DNA of 64,000 nucleotides, taken from JACMQX01 sp040385105 (GTDB lineage: Bacteria; Pseudomonadota; Gammaproteobacteria; Burkholderiales; Burkholderiaceae_C). Below, piece after piece: positions 8,203 to 17,737 of the stretch (the first letter of the stretch is position 1; every line of letters starts with the position of its first letter). The notes beneath the pieces were generated by a model, which saw only the letters and a program-made list of their open reading frames with translations, was not told where the DNA came from and searched no databases. Both the position numbers and the translations under genes were made by a program. The DNA is taken from the NCBI GenBank assembly GCA_040385105.1, contig JAZKHY010000017.1, positions 1-64,000 on the forward strand, given 5' to 3'.

Positions 8203-10256
8203 CAGGCACCCTGCCCCGCATCAGCGCGTTGCCCCGCGAGGGGCGTGACACGCTGTTCCTGCTGCTGGTGGTGGCCTGGGTGGTGCTGCCGCAGGTGGGC
8301 AACCTGCCGCTGTGGTGCAGCCTGCTGGCGGCCGGCGTGCTGCTGTGGCGCGGCTGGCTGGCCTGGACTTCGCAGCCGCTGCCGGGCAAATGGCTGTTGC
8401 TGGGCATGCTGGTCATCACCGTCGGCGCCACGCTGCTGACCCACCGCACGCTGCTCGGCCGCGATGCCGGCGTGACCATGATCGTCGTGCTGGTGGCGCT
8501 CAAGACGATGGAACTGCGCGCCCGGCGCGATGCCTTCGTCATCTTCTTCCTGAGCTTCTTCACGATGCTCACCAACTTCTTCTTCTCGCAGTCACTGCTG
8601 ACGGCGGCCATGATGCTGGTGGCGCTGCTGGGCCTGCTGACCGCACTGGTCAATGCCCACATGCCGGTCGGCAAGCCGCCGCTGCTGCAGGCCGCCAAAA
8701 CCGCAGGCGGCATGGCGCTGCTGGGCGCGCCCATCATGGCGGTGCTGTTCGTGCTGTTCCCGCGCGTGGCGCCGCTGTGGGGCATACCGGGCGACGCCAT
8801 GAGCGGGCGCAGCGGCCTGTCGGCCAGCATGCAGGTGGGCACCATCGCCAGCCTGGCGCTGGACGACACCATTGCCATGCGCATCAAGTTTGCAGGCAAC
8901 CCGCCGGCGCAGCGCGACCTGTACTTCCGCGGCCCGGTGTTCTCGCGCTTTGACGGCCGCGAGTGGCGCCCGCTGCGCAGCCAGACGGCCAACCTGCGCT
9001 CGCAGATGCCGAGCAACCTGGCGGTCTCGGGCGTGCCGGTGCGCTACGAGGTGACTCTGGAGCCCACCAACCGGCCCTGGATCTTCGTGATGGACGCGGC
9101 GGCGGCCACGCCCCGGGTTCCGGGCATCGAGCCGGTCATGACGTCGGAGCTGCAGTGGCTGACCGACAGGCCCGTCACCGACATCGTGCGCTACCAGGCC
9201 GAGAGCTACACCGAGTTCCGCCATGGCCCGGTGCGCGGCGGCACGCTGCTGGAATACACCGAGCTGCCCAGGGGCTTCAACCCCGGCACGCTGAACCTCG
9301 CGGCGCGGCTGCGCGGCGAGAACCCGGGCGGCGATGCCATTGCGCTGTCCCAGGCGGCGTTGCAACTGCTGCGCACCGGCGGCTACACCTACACGCTGGA
9401 GCCCGGCGTGTACGGCGAGCACACGGCCGACGAGTTCTGGTTCGAGCGCAAGGAGGGTTTCTGCGAGCACATTGCCTCGGCTTTCGTGGTGCTGATGCGC
9501 GCGGCGGGCGTGCCGGCCCGCGTCGTCACCGGCTACCAGGGCGGCGAGCGCAACGCGCTGGACGGCTTCTGGGTGGTGCGCCAGAGCGATGCGCATGCCT
9601 GGGCCGAGGTCTGGCAGGAAGGCCGCGGCTGGATGCGGGTGGACCCGACCTCCGCCGTCTCGCCCGGCCGCGTGGGCTCGCTGCAGCGGCTGCAGCCGCC
9701 GCGCGGCGTCATCGCATCGGCCTTTGGCACCGTCAGCCCTGACCTGGCGGCCAGCCTGCGCGCCGCCTGGGAAGCCGTCAACAACGGCTGGAACCAGTGG
9801 ATCCTGAACTACACCCAGAGCAAACAGCTCAACCTGCTCAAGGACATCGGCTTCGAGTCGCCGAGCTGGGAAGACCTGAGCTATGTGCTGCTGGGCATCA
9901 TCATTTTCGTGAGCCTGGCGGGGGCCGCCTGGACCCTGTGGGAGCGCAGCCGGCACGACCCCTGGCTCAGGCTGCTGGCCCGGGCGCGGCGCGAGCTGCA
10001 GAAGGCCGGCGTTGACGTCAAGGCCACCAGCCCTCCGCGACAGATCGCGGAGATCGTCGCGCAGCGCTTTGGCGCGGAAGCGGGCAAGGATGGGAACACG
10101 GGGGCCGGTGCCGCCGTGGGTCCGCTGCGTGACTGGCTGTTGCGCCTGGAGGCGCTGCGCTACGCTCCCGCCCCGGCCCGCGCCGACAGCCTGGCGACAC
10201 TGCAACGCGAGTTCCGGCAACTGCCCTGGCCCCGGGGCGGGCCCTCCCGCGCATGA
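8196..10256 (+). CDS. DUF3488/transglutaminase-like membrane protein (TgpA type)
   Basis: This 686-aa protein has an N-terminal block of six helices, a periplasmic transglutaminase-like domain and a C-terminal helix followed by a cytoplasmic tail (DUF4129-like). The triad is visible: Cys in KEGFCEHIASAF, His in SDAHAWAEVW, Asp in MRVDPTSAV. ATG 8196 was chosen because it overlaps the DUF58 stop by 7 bp. TgpA of Pseudomonas aeruginosa is the characterised relative and is essential there. Confidence 0.94.
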   Translation: MLTGTLPRISALPREGRDTLFLLLVVAWVVLPQVGNLPLWCSLLAAGVLLWRGWLAWTSQPLPGKWLLLGMLVITVGATLLTHRTLLGRDAGVTMIVVLVALKTMELRARRDAFVIFFLSFFTMLTNFFFSQSLLTAAMMLVALLGLLTALVNAHMPVGKPPLLQAAKTAGGMALLGAPIMAVLFVLFPRVAPLWGIPGDAMSGRSGLSASMQVGTIASLALDDTIAMRIKFAGNPPAQRDLYFRGPVFSRFDGREWRPLRSQTANLRSQMPSNLAVSGVPVRYEVTLEPTNRPWIFVMDAAAATPRVPGIEPVMTSELQWLTDRPVTDIVRYQAESYTEFRHGPVRGGTLLEYTELPRGFNPGTLNLAARLRGENPGGDAIALSQAALQLLRTGGYTYTLEPGVYGEHTADEFWFERKEGFCEHIASAFVVLMRAAGVPARVVTGYQGGERNALDGFWVVRQSDAHAWAEVWQEGRGWMRVDPTSAVSPGRVGSLQRLQPPRGVIASAFGTVSPDLAASLRAAWEAVNNGWNQWILNYTQSKQLNLLKDIGFESPSWEDLSYVLLGIIIFVSLAGAAWTLWERSRHDPWLRLLARARRELQKAGVDVKATSPPRQIAEIVAQRFGAEAGKDGNTGAGAAVGPLRDWLLRLEALRYAPAPARADSLATLQREFRQLPWPRGGPSRA

Positions 10257-10281
10257 TCCCGCGCATGAAAGCAACAAGTCC

Positions 10282-11373
10282 ATGACATCACCACGCCCCG
10301 CCCTGCTGGCCCTGCTTGCGGCAGCCTGCCTGCTGGTGCCGGCGGCACACGCCCGCACGGCCACGAAGGCAAAGCCCTCGGCGCCGCGCGAAGCACCACG
10401 CCAGGGCCCGCCCTATGCCACCCGCGATGAAGCGATGCGCTTTGCCGACGACCTGGCGGAGCGCCGCAACCTGGACCGCGAATGGGTGCGCAGCGCCATC
10501 GGCGCGGCCCGCCACATGCCGGTCGTCGCGCGCCTGATGCAGCCAGCCCCGGCCGGCACGCCCAAGAACTGGCGGGTGTACCGCAGCCGCTTCATCGACA
10601 GCGTCCGCATCAATGCCGGCGTGCGCTTCTGGCAGGCCAACCGCGAGGCGCTGGAGCGTGCCGAGAAGGAATACGGCGTGCCGCCTGAAATCATCGTCGG
10701 CATCATCGGCGTGGAAACCATTTACGGCCAGCAGCTTGGCACCTTCCGCGTGATGGATGCCCTCACCACGCTGGCCTTTGACTTTCCGCAGAACCACCCG
10801 CGCGCAGCCGCGCGCACCGAGTTCTTCAGGGGCGAGCTGGAGCAGTTCCTCAGCTTCCAGAGCCGCACCGGCAACGACCCGCTGCAGCCGGTGGGCAGCT
10901 ATGCCGGCGCCATGGGCATGCCGCAGTTCATGCCGTCGAGCATCGTGAAATATGCGGTGGACTTCGACGGCGACGGCCGCATCGACCTCACCGGCAGCCC
11001 GAACGACGTGATCGGCTCCGTTGCCAGCTACTTCAAGGCCTTCGACTGGAAGCCCGGCATGCCCACCCACTATGCGGTGAGCCTGGACGGCACGCCGGCC
11101 GACAAGGACGCCCTGCTGGTGCCCGACATCCTGCCCACCTTCAGCGCCGCGAGCTTCGCGGCAAAGGGCGCGGTGCTCGCGCCCGAAGCACAGGCCCACA
11201 AGGGACCACTGGCGCTGGTAGAGCTGCAGAACGGCAGCGGGGACGCGGTCTATGTCGCCGGCACCGAAAACTTCTATGCCATCACCCGCTACAACTGGTC
11301 CAGCTACTACGCGATGGCAGTGATTGAGCTCGGGCGCGAGGTCAAGGCGGCCCTGCCTGCGGGCACGCGCTGA
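10282..11373 (+). CDS. Lytic murein transglycosylase (MltB family)
   Basis: This 363-aa exported enzyme would cleave peptidoglycan to 1,6-anhydromuropeptides. The start at 10282 gives a signal peptide (PRPALLALLAAACLLVPAAHA). The catalytic Glu is in IIGVETIYGQQLG, and the SLT-like fold continues through SYAGAMGMPQFMPSSIVKYAVDFDGDGRIDL. There is no lipobox, so it is more like the soluble forms of MltB. It lies 25 bp after the transglutaminase gene and may be read with it. Confidence 0.92.
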   Translation: MTSPRPALLALLAAACLLVPAAHARTATKAKPSAPREAPRQGPPYATRDEAMRFADDLAERRNLDREWVRSAIGAARHMPVVARLMQPAPAGTPKNWRVYRSRFIDSVRINAGVRFWQANREALERAEKEYGVPPEIIVGIIGVETIYGQQLGTFRVMDALTTLAFDFPQNHPRAAARTEFFRGELEQFLSFQSRTGNDPLQPVGSYAGAMGMPQFMPSSIVKYAVDFDGDGRIDLTGSPNDVIGSVASYFKAFDWKPGMPTHYAVSLDGTPADKDALLVPDILPTFSAASFAAKGAVLAPEAQAHKGPLALVELQNGSGDAVYVAGTENFYAITRYNWSSYYAMAVIELGREVKAALPAGTR

Positions 11374-11421
11374 AGCGCGCGTTCCTCCCATCGCGCCAGA
11401 CTTCCTGCCGACGCCCGCGCC

Positions 11422-12351
11422 ATGGACCACAAGCACCTCGACGTCTACCTGCTGCGCTGCCTGAATGCGCTGGTGACCGAGGCGCATGTGACGCGCGCCG
11501 CCGAGCGCATGGGCATCGGCCAGCCGGCCATGAGCGCAACACTGGCAAGGCTGCGCCTGCTGTTTGCCGACCCGCTTCTCGTGCGCACCGAGAAAGGCAT
11601 GGTGGCCACGCCGCGTGCCCTTGAGGTGGCAGAGCAGGTACAGCAGGCGCTGGACCTGATCGACCAGTCGCTGACCGACGGGGTGCCGTTCGACCCTGCC
11701 CGTGCCAGTGCGCACCTGCGCATCGTGGCCAGCGAGTCGGTGGGCTTCCTGCTCATGCCCCAGCTGATCGCCATGGTGCGCCAGAGCGCGCCGGGCGTGC
11801 AGCTGAGCGTGCGCAACCCGGAGCTGCCGCGCATCCGCCAGGAGCTGGAAGAAGGCGACTGCGACCTGGTGGTGGCCTTCCTGCATGACGCGCCGCCCGG
11901 CCTGCGCTCCACCGCCCTTACGCAGCAGCGCATGCGGGTGATCGCGGCAGGCAACCACCCGGTGATCCAGGGCAGCATCTCGCTGGAGCAGTACGTGGCG
12001 TTCCCGCACATCTACTATGCGCTGGGCCGCACCGGCACTTCGACACTGGACGCAGTCGTGGATGGGGCACTGGCGCGCGCGGGCCTTACCCGCACCGTGG
12101 CTGCGCGATTGCCCTCCACGCTGTCCTCGCCGGCTGTGGTGGCGCGCTCCGACCTGCTGGCCACGCTGCCCGAGCGCATTGCCCGGCATTTCGCGCCGCT
12201 GCTGAACCTGCAGGTGCTGGAGCCGCCGCTGCCGCTGGGCGACGTGAACACCTCGATGTTCTGGCACGAGCGCATGCAGAACAACCCGGCCCACCGCTGG
12301 CTGCGCCAGCAGTTCAGGCAGATCGCGCTGCCGGTGGCCGGGCCCGACTGA
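11422..12351 (+). CDS. LysR-family transcriptional regulator
   Basis: This 309-aa protein has an N-terminal winged helix (AHVTRAAERMGIGQPAMSATLARLRLLFADPLLVRTEKGM, residues about 17-60) and a LysR substrate-binding domain. The closest subfamily by eye is the NodD/PcpR-like group that controls aromatic or organic-acid catabolism. Possible targets are the nearby hydrolase, Bug receptor and cupin genes, but no operator was identified. Confidence 0.92.
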   Translation: MDHKHLDVYLLRCLNALVTEAHVTRAAERMGIGQPAMSATLARLRLLFADPLLVRTEKGMVATPRALEVAEQVQQALDLIDQSLTDGVPFDPARASAHLRIVASESVGFLLMPQLIAMVRQSAPGVQLSVRNPELPRIRQELEEGDCDLVVAFLHDAPPGLRSTALTQQRMRVIAAGNHPVIQGSISLEQYVAFPHIYYALGRTGTSTLDAVVDGALARAGLTRTVAARLPSTLSSPAVVARSDLLATLPERIARHFAPLLNLQVLEPPLPLGDVNTSMFWHERMQNNPAHRWLRQQFRQIALPVAGPD

Positions 12352-12410
12352 AGGCCCGCGTCACCGCCGGCGTTGGCCGGTCATGCCACCGCCTGCACGG
12401 TCAGCACGGC

Positions 12411-13154
12411 TCAGGCAGCGGACAGCTCGCGCACCAGGAAGGCCTCGATGTCCGCCAGCTGCTCGTCCTTCGGGTCGGTGTGACCGCCCGGGTAGACGCG
12501 GTGTTCCTTGCGCGGGCTGGCCAGGTGGTCGTAGATGTCCTGCTGGCCGGCCACGGTGAACAGCGTCTCGCCGGCCTTGGTCTGGAAAAGCACCGGGCAG
12601 CGGATCTTCGGGCCGTCCGTCACCAGCTGCTCGCTGGCCGGCCGGCATGAACCCCACATGCCCAGCACCGCGGCGCGGATGCGCCGGTCTGCCGCTGCCA
12701 GCGGTATGCCATAGGCCGTACCCATCGAGATGCCATACCAGCCGACGGCTGAAGCGTCGATCTCCGGCAGCGCGCACAGCACATCCATGGCGGCACGCCA
12801 GTCGGCCACCATGCCGGGGATGCTGGTACCCGTGGCCCACAGGTCGCGGAATTCCTGGCGCACGTCCGGTCCGTCCGAGAATGCCGCGCGGCGTGCGCCA
12901 TGCACCGGCCCGTCGATGGCCGCCACGGCAAAGCCGTGCGTTCGCACCAGCGGCCAGGCAATGTCGCGCACCAGCTGCGAGTCCTTGTGGCCGCTGCCGC
13001 CGTGGCCGACGAGCACCAGCGGCATGGGCCCCATCGCACCCGGCGGCGTCCACAGGCGCACAGGCACGGTACGGCCCTCCACCTGCAGCCGGAATTCGCG
13101 GATGCGCAGGCCCGGCGCCGCGTCGGGTACATCAATCAACTCAGTCTTGGCCAA
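12411..13154 (-). CDS. Dienelactone hydrolase-like alpha/beta hydrolase
   Basis: This is about 247 aa, with LVLVGHGGSGHKDS, nucleophile elbow VGWYGISMGTAYG (GxSxG) and the C-terminal His in VYPGGHTDPKDEQ. The start is uncertain. TTG 13154 has AGGAG eight bases upstream; ATG 13184 is in frame but has no Shine-Dalgarno. The longer frame to 13346 would run through the divergent promoter region. It is divergent from the Bug receptor gene and may act with it in uptake and breakdown of an ester. Confidence 0.8.
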   Translation of the reverse strand: MAKTELIDVPDAAPGLRIREFRLQVEGRTVPVRLWTPPGAMGPMPLVLVGHGGSGHKDSQLVRDIAWPLVRTHGFAVAAIDGPVHGARRAAFSDGPDVRQEFRDLWATGTSIPGMVADWRAAMDVLCALPEIDASAVGWYGISMGTAYGIPLAAADRRIRAAVLGMWGSCRPASEQLVTDGPKIRCPVLFQTKAGETLFTVAGQQDIYDHLASPRKEHRVYPGGHTDPKDEQLADIEAFLVRELSAA

Positions 13155-13336
13155 TTCGGAACTCCTGGTCTTCGGGTGACACATCGGGTGTCGGTGTGGA
13201 CGGGACTGCCGATTCTCCCGCCACAGCCCATGCGCCGCGCGCCATGCGCACATGCGCGTGCGCTGATGGCGGCGCACGGGGAGCCTCCGGATAATCCGCT
13301 GGCTTTCCCCCACAACAAGCCGTCCGGAGACACCCC

Positions 13337-14308
13337 ATGCATTCACGCTTTCTCGCCCCCGTCCTGGGCCTGTGCCTCGCAGCCATCAGCCTCGGTGCCG
13401 CAGCCCAGGCTGACAAGTACCCCTCCAGGCCGGTGAAGATCATCATCGCCTTCCCGCCCGGCAGCGCCACCGACGTGGCGGCGCGGCGCGTGGCTGCCAA
13501 GCTCACGACCGACCTGGGCCAGTCCTTTTTCGTTGAAAACCGTCCCGGCGCGTTCGGCAACATTGGCGGCCAGGCCGCCGCCGAGTCGCCCAAGGATGGC
13601 TACACGCTGTTTGCCGGTACCACGAGCGAGATGGCGATCAACAAGCCAGGCGGCATGAAGATGCGGTTTGACCCGGCAAAGGACTTTCTGCCCGTCGCAT
13701 TGCTGTTCACCAGCCAGCCGGTGCTGATTGCCAGCAACGCCTCGAAATTCAACACCGTGGCTGACCTGGTGGCTGCCGCCAAGGCAAAGCCCGGCACGGT
13801 GAACTGGTCGCAGGTCAATGCATTCCAGCAGGTGGTGCTGGCCTCGTTCGAGAAGGTCGCTGGCGTGAGCCTGAATGTGGTTCCGTACAAGGGCACGGCA
13901 CTGGCGATGAACGATGTGCTGGGCGGCCAGATTGACGGCATGGTGGGCTACCCCGCAGAAGCCATGGTGCAGGTCAATGCCGGCAAGGCCAGGGCCCTGG
14001 CCCTGGGCGGCTCGCGCCGCAACCCCTTCATGCCGAATACGCCGACGCTCGGTGAGGTCGGCTACCCGCTGGATCTGGTCGTCTGGGGCGCCCTCTTCGC
14101 GCCCACCGGCACGCCGGCGGCGATCGTGGAGCAGCTCAACCGCGCCGTCCTTGCCGCCAACAGGCAGCCCGACGTCAAGGAAGCGCTGGCCAAGACGGGT
14201 TCTGAAGTCCAGCTGTACTCGGTGGCGGAGTTCACCAGCTTCATGAACAACGAATACACCAAGTGGGACAGGATGGTCCGCGAGGGCAACGTCAAGCTGG
14301 CCGAGTGA
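13337..14308 (+). CDS. Bug/TctC-family tripartite tricarboxylate transporter receptor
   Basis: This 323-aa periplasmic binding protein has a signal peptide (FLAPVLGLCLAAISLGAAAQA) and family signatures: YPSRPVKIIIAFPPGSATDVAAR at the N-terminus, ENRPGAFGNIGGQAAA, and VNWSQVNAFQQVV. Bug proteins are greatly expanded in Burkholderiales and bind small carboxylates. No TctA or TctB membrane genes lie nearby, as is usual for orphan Bug receptors. Confidence 0.94.
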   Translation: MHSRFLAPVLGLCLAAISLGAAAQADKYPSRPVKIIIAFPPGSATDVAARRVAAKLTTDLGQSFFVENRPGAFGNIGGQAAAESPKDGYTLFAGTTSEMAINKPGGMKMRFDPAKDFLPVALLFTSQPVLIASNASKFNTVADLVAAAKAKPGTVNWSQVNAFQQVVLASFEKVAGVSLNVVPYKGTALAMNDVLGGQIDGMVGYPAEAMVQVNAGKARALALGGSRRNPFMPNTPTLGEVGYPLDLVVWGALFAPTGTPAAIVEQLNRAVLAANRQPDVKEALAKTGSEVQLYSVAEFTSFMNNEYTKWDRMVREGNVKLAE

Positions 14309-14360
14309 CCGGTACACCACACGCACACATCCATCCACCCTCCTCACGACAGGATCCGCC

Positions 14361-14858
14361 ATGACAGCCGTCACCGAAAAAACCTATGAAATGCCGATCA
14401 AGGACGTCACGCCCGAGCAGATGGAAAAGCGCGTGGCACGCTTTGCCCAGCTCAAGTATCCGCCCGACCGCTACCCCGACAGCAAGCTGCCGGGCAATGT
14501 GCGCAAAAACTACCTTGTGGTCGGCCGCGGCCTGATCGGCAAGGGCTTCAACGACCCGATGTCGGCGATCCCGGTGGACGAGGGCTTCCAGATGTCCTAC
14601 GTGACCTGCGAGCCCGGCAACGGCCCCCGGCTGCACAACCACGACACCAACGAAACCTTCGTCGCGATCAAGGGCACCTGGCGCGTGATCTGGGGCCTGA
14701 ACCAGGAACACAGCGTGGACCTGGGCGAGATGGATGTCTGCTCCATGCCCGCCTACACGCCGCGCCGCTTCATCAACCTCACACCCGGCGATGGCCGCAC
14801 GGAAGGCCTGCTGCTGGCAGTCCAGCCGGGCAACGTTGCCCAGTGCGAATTCATGTGA
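14361..14858 (+). CDS. Cupin domain protein
   Basis: This 165-aa single-cupin protein has motif 1 as PGNGPRLHNHDTNETFVAIKGTW (metal-binding histidines and Glu) and motif 2 around MDVCSMPAYTPRRFIN. It lies 52 bp after the Bug receptor and may share its transcript. Its neighbours suggest a small catabolic unit, but the reaction is unknown. Confidence 0.85.
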   Translation: MTAVTEKTYEMPIKDVTPEQMEKRVARFAQLKYPPDRYPDSKLPGNVRKNYLVVGRGLIGKGFNDPMSAIPVDEGFQMSYVTCEPGNGPRLHNHDTNETFVAIKGTWRVIWGLNQEHSVDLGEMDVCSMPAYTPRRFINLTPGDGRTEGLLLAVQPGNVAQCEFM

Positions 14859-14901
14859 GCTGCAATTGCCGGCACGGCCGGCACTCCAGGCAGCCCGGCG
14901 C

Positions 14902-16707
14902 CTAAACCAGCGCCGCCTGGCGCCCGGCCATCAGCGCCTTCTTCTGCGCCTTGAGTTCCTTGATGACGCGCGCCATCTGCGCGGTCTTCGGCTCGGCATG
15001 CCCGCGGCGGAAAAGCTTCATCGTCGGGTACCAGGGGGAATCGTCGCGCTCCAGCAGCCAGCGCCAGTCGGGGTTGGGCGGCAGGACTACCCAGGTGGGC
15101 TTGCCCATGGCGGCGGCCAGGTGGATCACGGCCGAGTCGATGCTGATGATGAGGTCGAGGTTGTCGATCATCGCCGAGCTGTCGGTGAAGTCCTTCCAGT
15201 CGCCGGTGAAGTCGACCAGCTGCTCCTCGTCCACCGCCATGTCGGTGTAGCGCTCGCCGTCCGACTTCTGCACGCTGAAGCACTGCACCCCCGGCATCTC
15301 GATGATGGGCTTGAACTCCGACAGCGGCATGCAGCGGTTGTGGTGGTTGGCATGGATATAGTGGCCGGCCCAGGCAATGCCGACCTTGAGCTTGCCGTCC
15401 CACTTCTTGAGCTTGTCGCGCCAGAGGGCGGACTTGTCGGCCGGGGCATGCAGGTAGGGTGTCTCGCGCGGCGCGTTTTCCGCATTGGTGCGGTAATGCA
15501 GCGGCAGCTCCAGCAGGGCCACGTGGTAGTCGGCCTCGATGTTGAGGTTGGGCTTCAGGCCGATCACGCCGGGCATGCTTTCAACCAGCGGCACCAGCTC
15601 GGGCTGGATCACGCAGTACACCGTGGCGCCGTCGGCCTGCAGCACCCTGGCATAGCGGATGAAGTTGATGACATCGCCTAGGCCCTGCTCGGCATAGATG
15701 ACGATGCGCTTGTCCTTGACCGGCTGCTTCACCGGCCCCTTCCATTCCAGCTCCGGGCGGAAGAAGGCCGGGCGGTTCATGCGGTCGGTGTCGGTCCAGC
15801 GGCGCTCATAGACCTGCCAGCCTTCCTCGAACTTGCCGGCGAGCAGCAGCAGCAGCGCCAGGTCGACGATGGCAATGGGGAAGTCGGGCTTCAACTCCAG
15901 CGCACGGCGCAGTTGCACCTCGGCTTCGTCCAGGCGGTTCAGGTGCAGCAGCGCCGTGCCGAGGATACGCACGGCATAGGGATGCGAGGGGTCGATCTCC
16001 ACCGCGCGGCGTGCATGGTGCAGCGAGCCTTCGTAGTCGGCCAGGCGCCAGAGCACACCGGCCAGGTCCACATGGGCCTCGAGGAAGTCGGGCTTGACGT
16101 CGATGGACTTGCGGTACTGCGCCACCGACTCGTCCAGCTTGTGGGTGTGCTCCAGGCAGAATCCGTGGTGCAGCAGGTTCTTGGTGTCCTCGGGGTCCAT
16201 CGGCACCAGGTCCTGGTAGATGGTGAGCCCTTCGGCATAGCGCTTGCGGTTGAGGTAGTACTCGGCCAGCGATTCCACCAGCGCCTTGGATTTCGGGTTT
16301 GCGGCCACCGCCGAGCGCAGCGCCGGCTCCAGCTCCGCATCACGCTTCTGCGCGGCCAGCAGCTGCGCCAGGTGGCCCCAGACGACAGGGTTGTTTGGCG
16401 CGACCCTGCAGGCATCGCTGACCCAGGCCGCCGCGCTCCAGCCGTCGTTCATGGTCATGTAGGCATGGGCCAGCGCCATGCGGGTATCAACCGTCAGCGG
16501 GTTCAGCCGGATGGCATTGCTGAACTTGGCAAAGGCCTCATGCGCGCGGTTCAGCCGCAGCAGCACAACGCCGAAGCGGTGCTGGATGGCTGCGTTCTGC
16601 GGCTGCTGCTGCTCGGCATTGACCACCAGCTGCAAGGCCTGCTCGAGCGCCCCCATGGAAAGGGCCTGGTCGATACGTTCTTCGGGGGACGCGACTACAA
16701 ATGACAT
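14902..16707 (-). CDS. TPR-repeat protein with glycosyltransferase-like C-terminal half
   Basis: This is about 601 aa. The N-terminal half has at least seven tetratricopeptide units (for example AAIQHRFGVVLLRLNRAHEA, EAHVDLAGVLWRLADYEGSL, HPYAVRILGTALLHLNRLDE). The C-terminal half (GLGDVINFIRYARVL, VGIAWAGH, LIISIDSAVIHLAAAMGKPTWVVLP) resembles family-9-type glycosyltransferases found fused to TPRs. The start was set at MSFVVAS (16707); an upstream ATG at 16746 is in frame. The substrate is unknown. Confidence 0.85.
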   Translation of the reverse strand: MSFVVASPEERIDQALSMGALEQALQLVVNAEQQQPQNAAIQHRFGVVLLRLNRAHEAFAKFSNAIRLNPLTVDTRMALAHAYMTMNDGWSAAAWVSDACRVAPNNPVVWGHLAQLLAAQKRDAELEPALRSAVAANPKSKALVESLAEYYLNRKRYAEGLTIYQDLVPMDPEDTKNLLHHGFCLEHTHKLDESVAQYRKSIDVKPDFLEAHVDLAGVLWRLADYEGSLHHARRAVEIDPSHPYAVRILGTALLHLNRLDEAEVQLRRALELKPDFPIAIVDLALLLLLAGKFEEGWQVYERRWTDTDRMNRPAFFRPELEWKGPVKQPVKDKRIVIYAEQGLGDVINFIRYARVLQADGATVYCVIQPELVPLVESMPGVIGLKPNLNIEADYHVALLELPLHYRTNAENAPRETPYLHAPADKSALWRDKLKKWDGKLKVGIAWAGHYIHANHHNRCMPLSEFKPIIEMPGVQCFSVQKSDGERYTDMAVDEEQLVDFTGDWKDFTDSSAMIDNLDLIISIDSAVIHLAAAMGKPTWVVLPPNPDWRWLLERDDSPWYPTMKLFRRGHAEPKTAQMARVIKELKAQKKALMAGRQAALV

Positions 16708-16764
16708 GGGTTCTTTCGAGTTTGCCGACAGTATAGGCAAGCTCAACGGCGGGCGGCAGGAGCG

Positions 16765-17724
16765 TCAGGCTGTGGTCGGCACCAGGTATTCCCTGCTGAT
16801 GTGGACGCCGAGTTCATTCACGCGGTCAAGGAATTGCGTGAGGAAGGCATGCAGGCCCGTCGACAGGATTTCGTCGATGCGGCCGTATTGCAGGTCGGCC
16901 CGCAGCTTGCCGGCGCGGCGGTGGGTCTCGCTGGACGGGTTGCTGGCGACCATGGCCAGGTTGGCCACCACCTCATTCAGGCTGGCATGCAGCGAGCGCG
17001 GCATGTCGGGTCGCAGGATCAGCAGCTCGGCCACACGTTCGGGCTTGATGACGTCGCGGTACACCTTGCGGTAGATCTCGAAGCCGGAGACGCTGCGCAG
17101 GATGGCGCTCCAGTGGTAGAAGTCATATTCCTGGTCCTTCTCGCTGGCGGCGCCGTAGAAGTCGCTCTGCAGCGTGTGGAACTTCACGTCCACCAGGCGG
17201 GCCGTGTTGTCGGCACGTTCGAGGAATGTGCCCAGGCGCATGAAGTACAGCGCCTCGTCCATCAGCATGGTGCCTACCGTCACGCCGCGCGAGAGGTGCG
17301 AGCGGAACTTGACCCATTCAAAGAACTGGCCCGGGTCGCGCTCGAACTCGCCGCTCTTGAGCATGCGGTTGACTTCCAGCCAGGTCTGGTTCTGCGTTTC
17401 CCAGGTTTCGGTGGTGAGCGAGCCGCGCACGGCGCGCGCATTCTCGCGCGCAGCCTTCAGGCACGACACGATGGAGGACGGATTGGTCTCGTCCTTGACC
17501 ATGAACTCCATCACCTCGCGCGGCGTGATCTGCTCATGCTTGGCGTTATACGAAGGCAGCAGCTCGCTGATGCTGAGCAGGCCCTGCCAGCCGACCTGTG
17601 CGACGGCGGTGGACTGCGGCAGCAGTGAGGTCTGGTAGTTGACGTCCAGCATGCGGGCGGTGTTCTCCGCGCGCTCGGTGTAGCGGGACATCCAGAAAAG
17701 ATGGTCGGCGGTGCGTGAAAGCAT
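16765..17724 (-). CDS. Alpha-E domain protein (DUF403)
   Basis: This 319-aa all-helical protein begins MLSRTADHLFWMSRYTERAENTARML, the family signature. The start at 17724 has a GGAGAC Shine-Dalgarno-like stretch upstream and lies 14 bp after the ATP-grasp gene. In many bacteria this family is encoded with a circularly permuted ATP-grasp enzyme and a transglutaminase-like protein, and together they are predicted to form and process amide or peptide links. The third partner lies beyond the prophage at 56,647. Confidence 0.93.
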   Translation of the reverse strand: MLSRTADHLFWMSRYTERAENTARMLDVNYQTSLLPQSTAVAQVGWQGLLSISELLPSYNAKHEQITPREVMEFMVKDETNPSSIVSCLKAARENARAVRGSLTTETWETQNQTWLEVNRMLKSGEFERDPGQFFEWVKFRSHLSRGVTVGTMLMDEALYFMRLGTFLERADNTARLVDVKFHTLQSDFYGAASEKDQEYDFYHWSAILRSVSGFEIYRKVYRDVIKPERVAELLILRPDMPRSLHASLNEVVANLAMVASNPSSETHRRAGKLRADLQYGRIDEILSTGLHAFLTQFLDRVNELGVHISREYLVPTTA

Positions 17725-17737
17725 GTGCTTGTCTCCC

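Noticed and set aside
8592..12294. Long leftward open frames (590 and 668 aa) opposite the transglutaminase, MltB and LysR genes
   Set aside because: High-GC DNA often leaves long antisense frames. The rightward genes have clear families and motifs; the leftward translations are low-complexity (His/Arg/Gly-rich).
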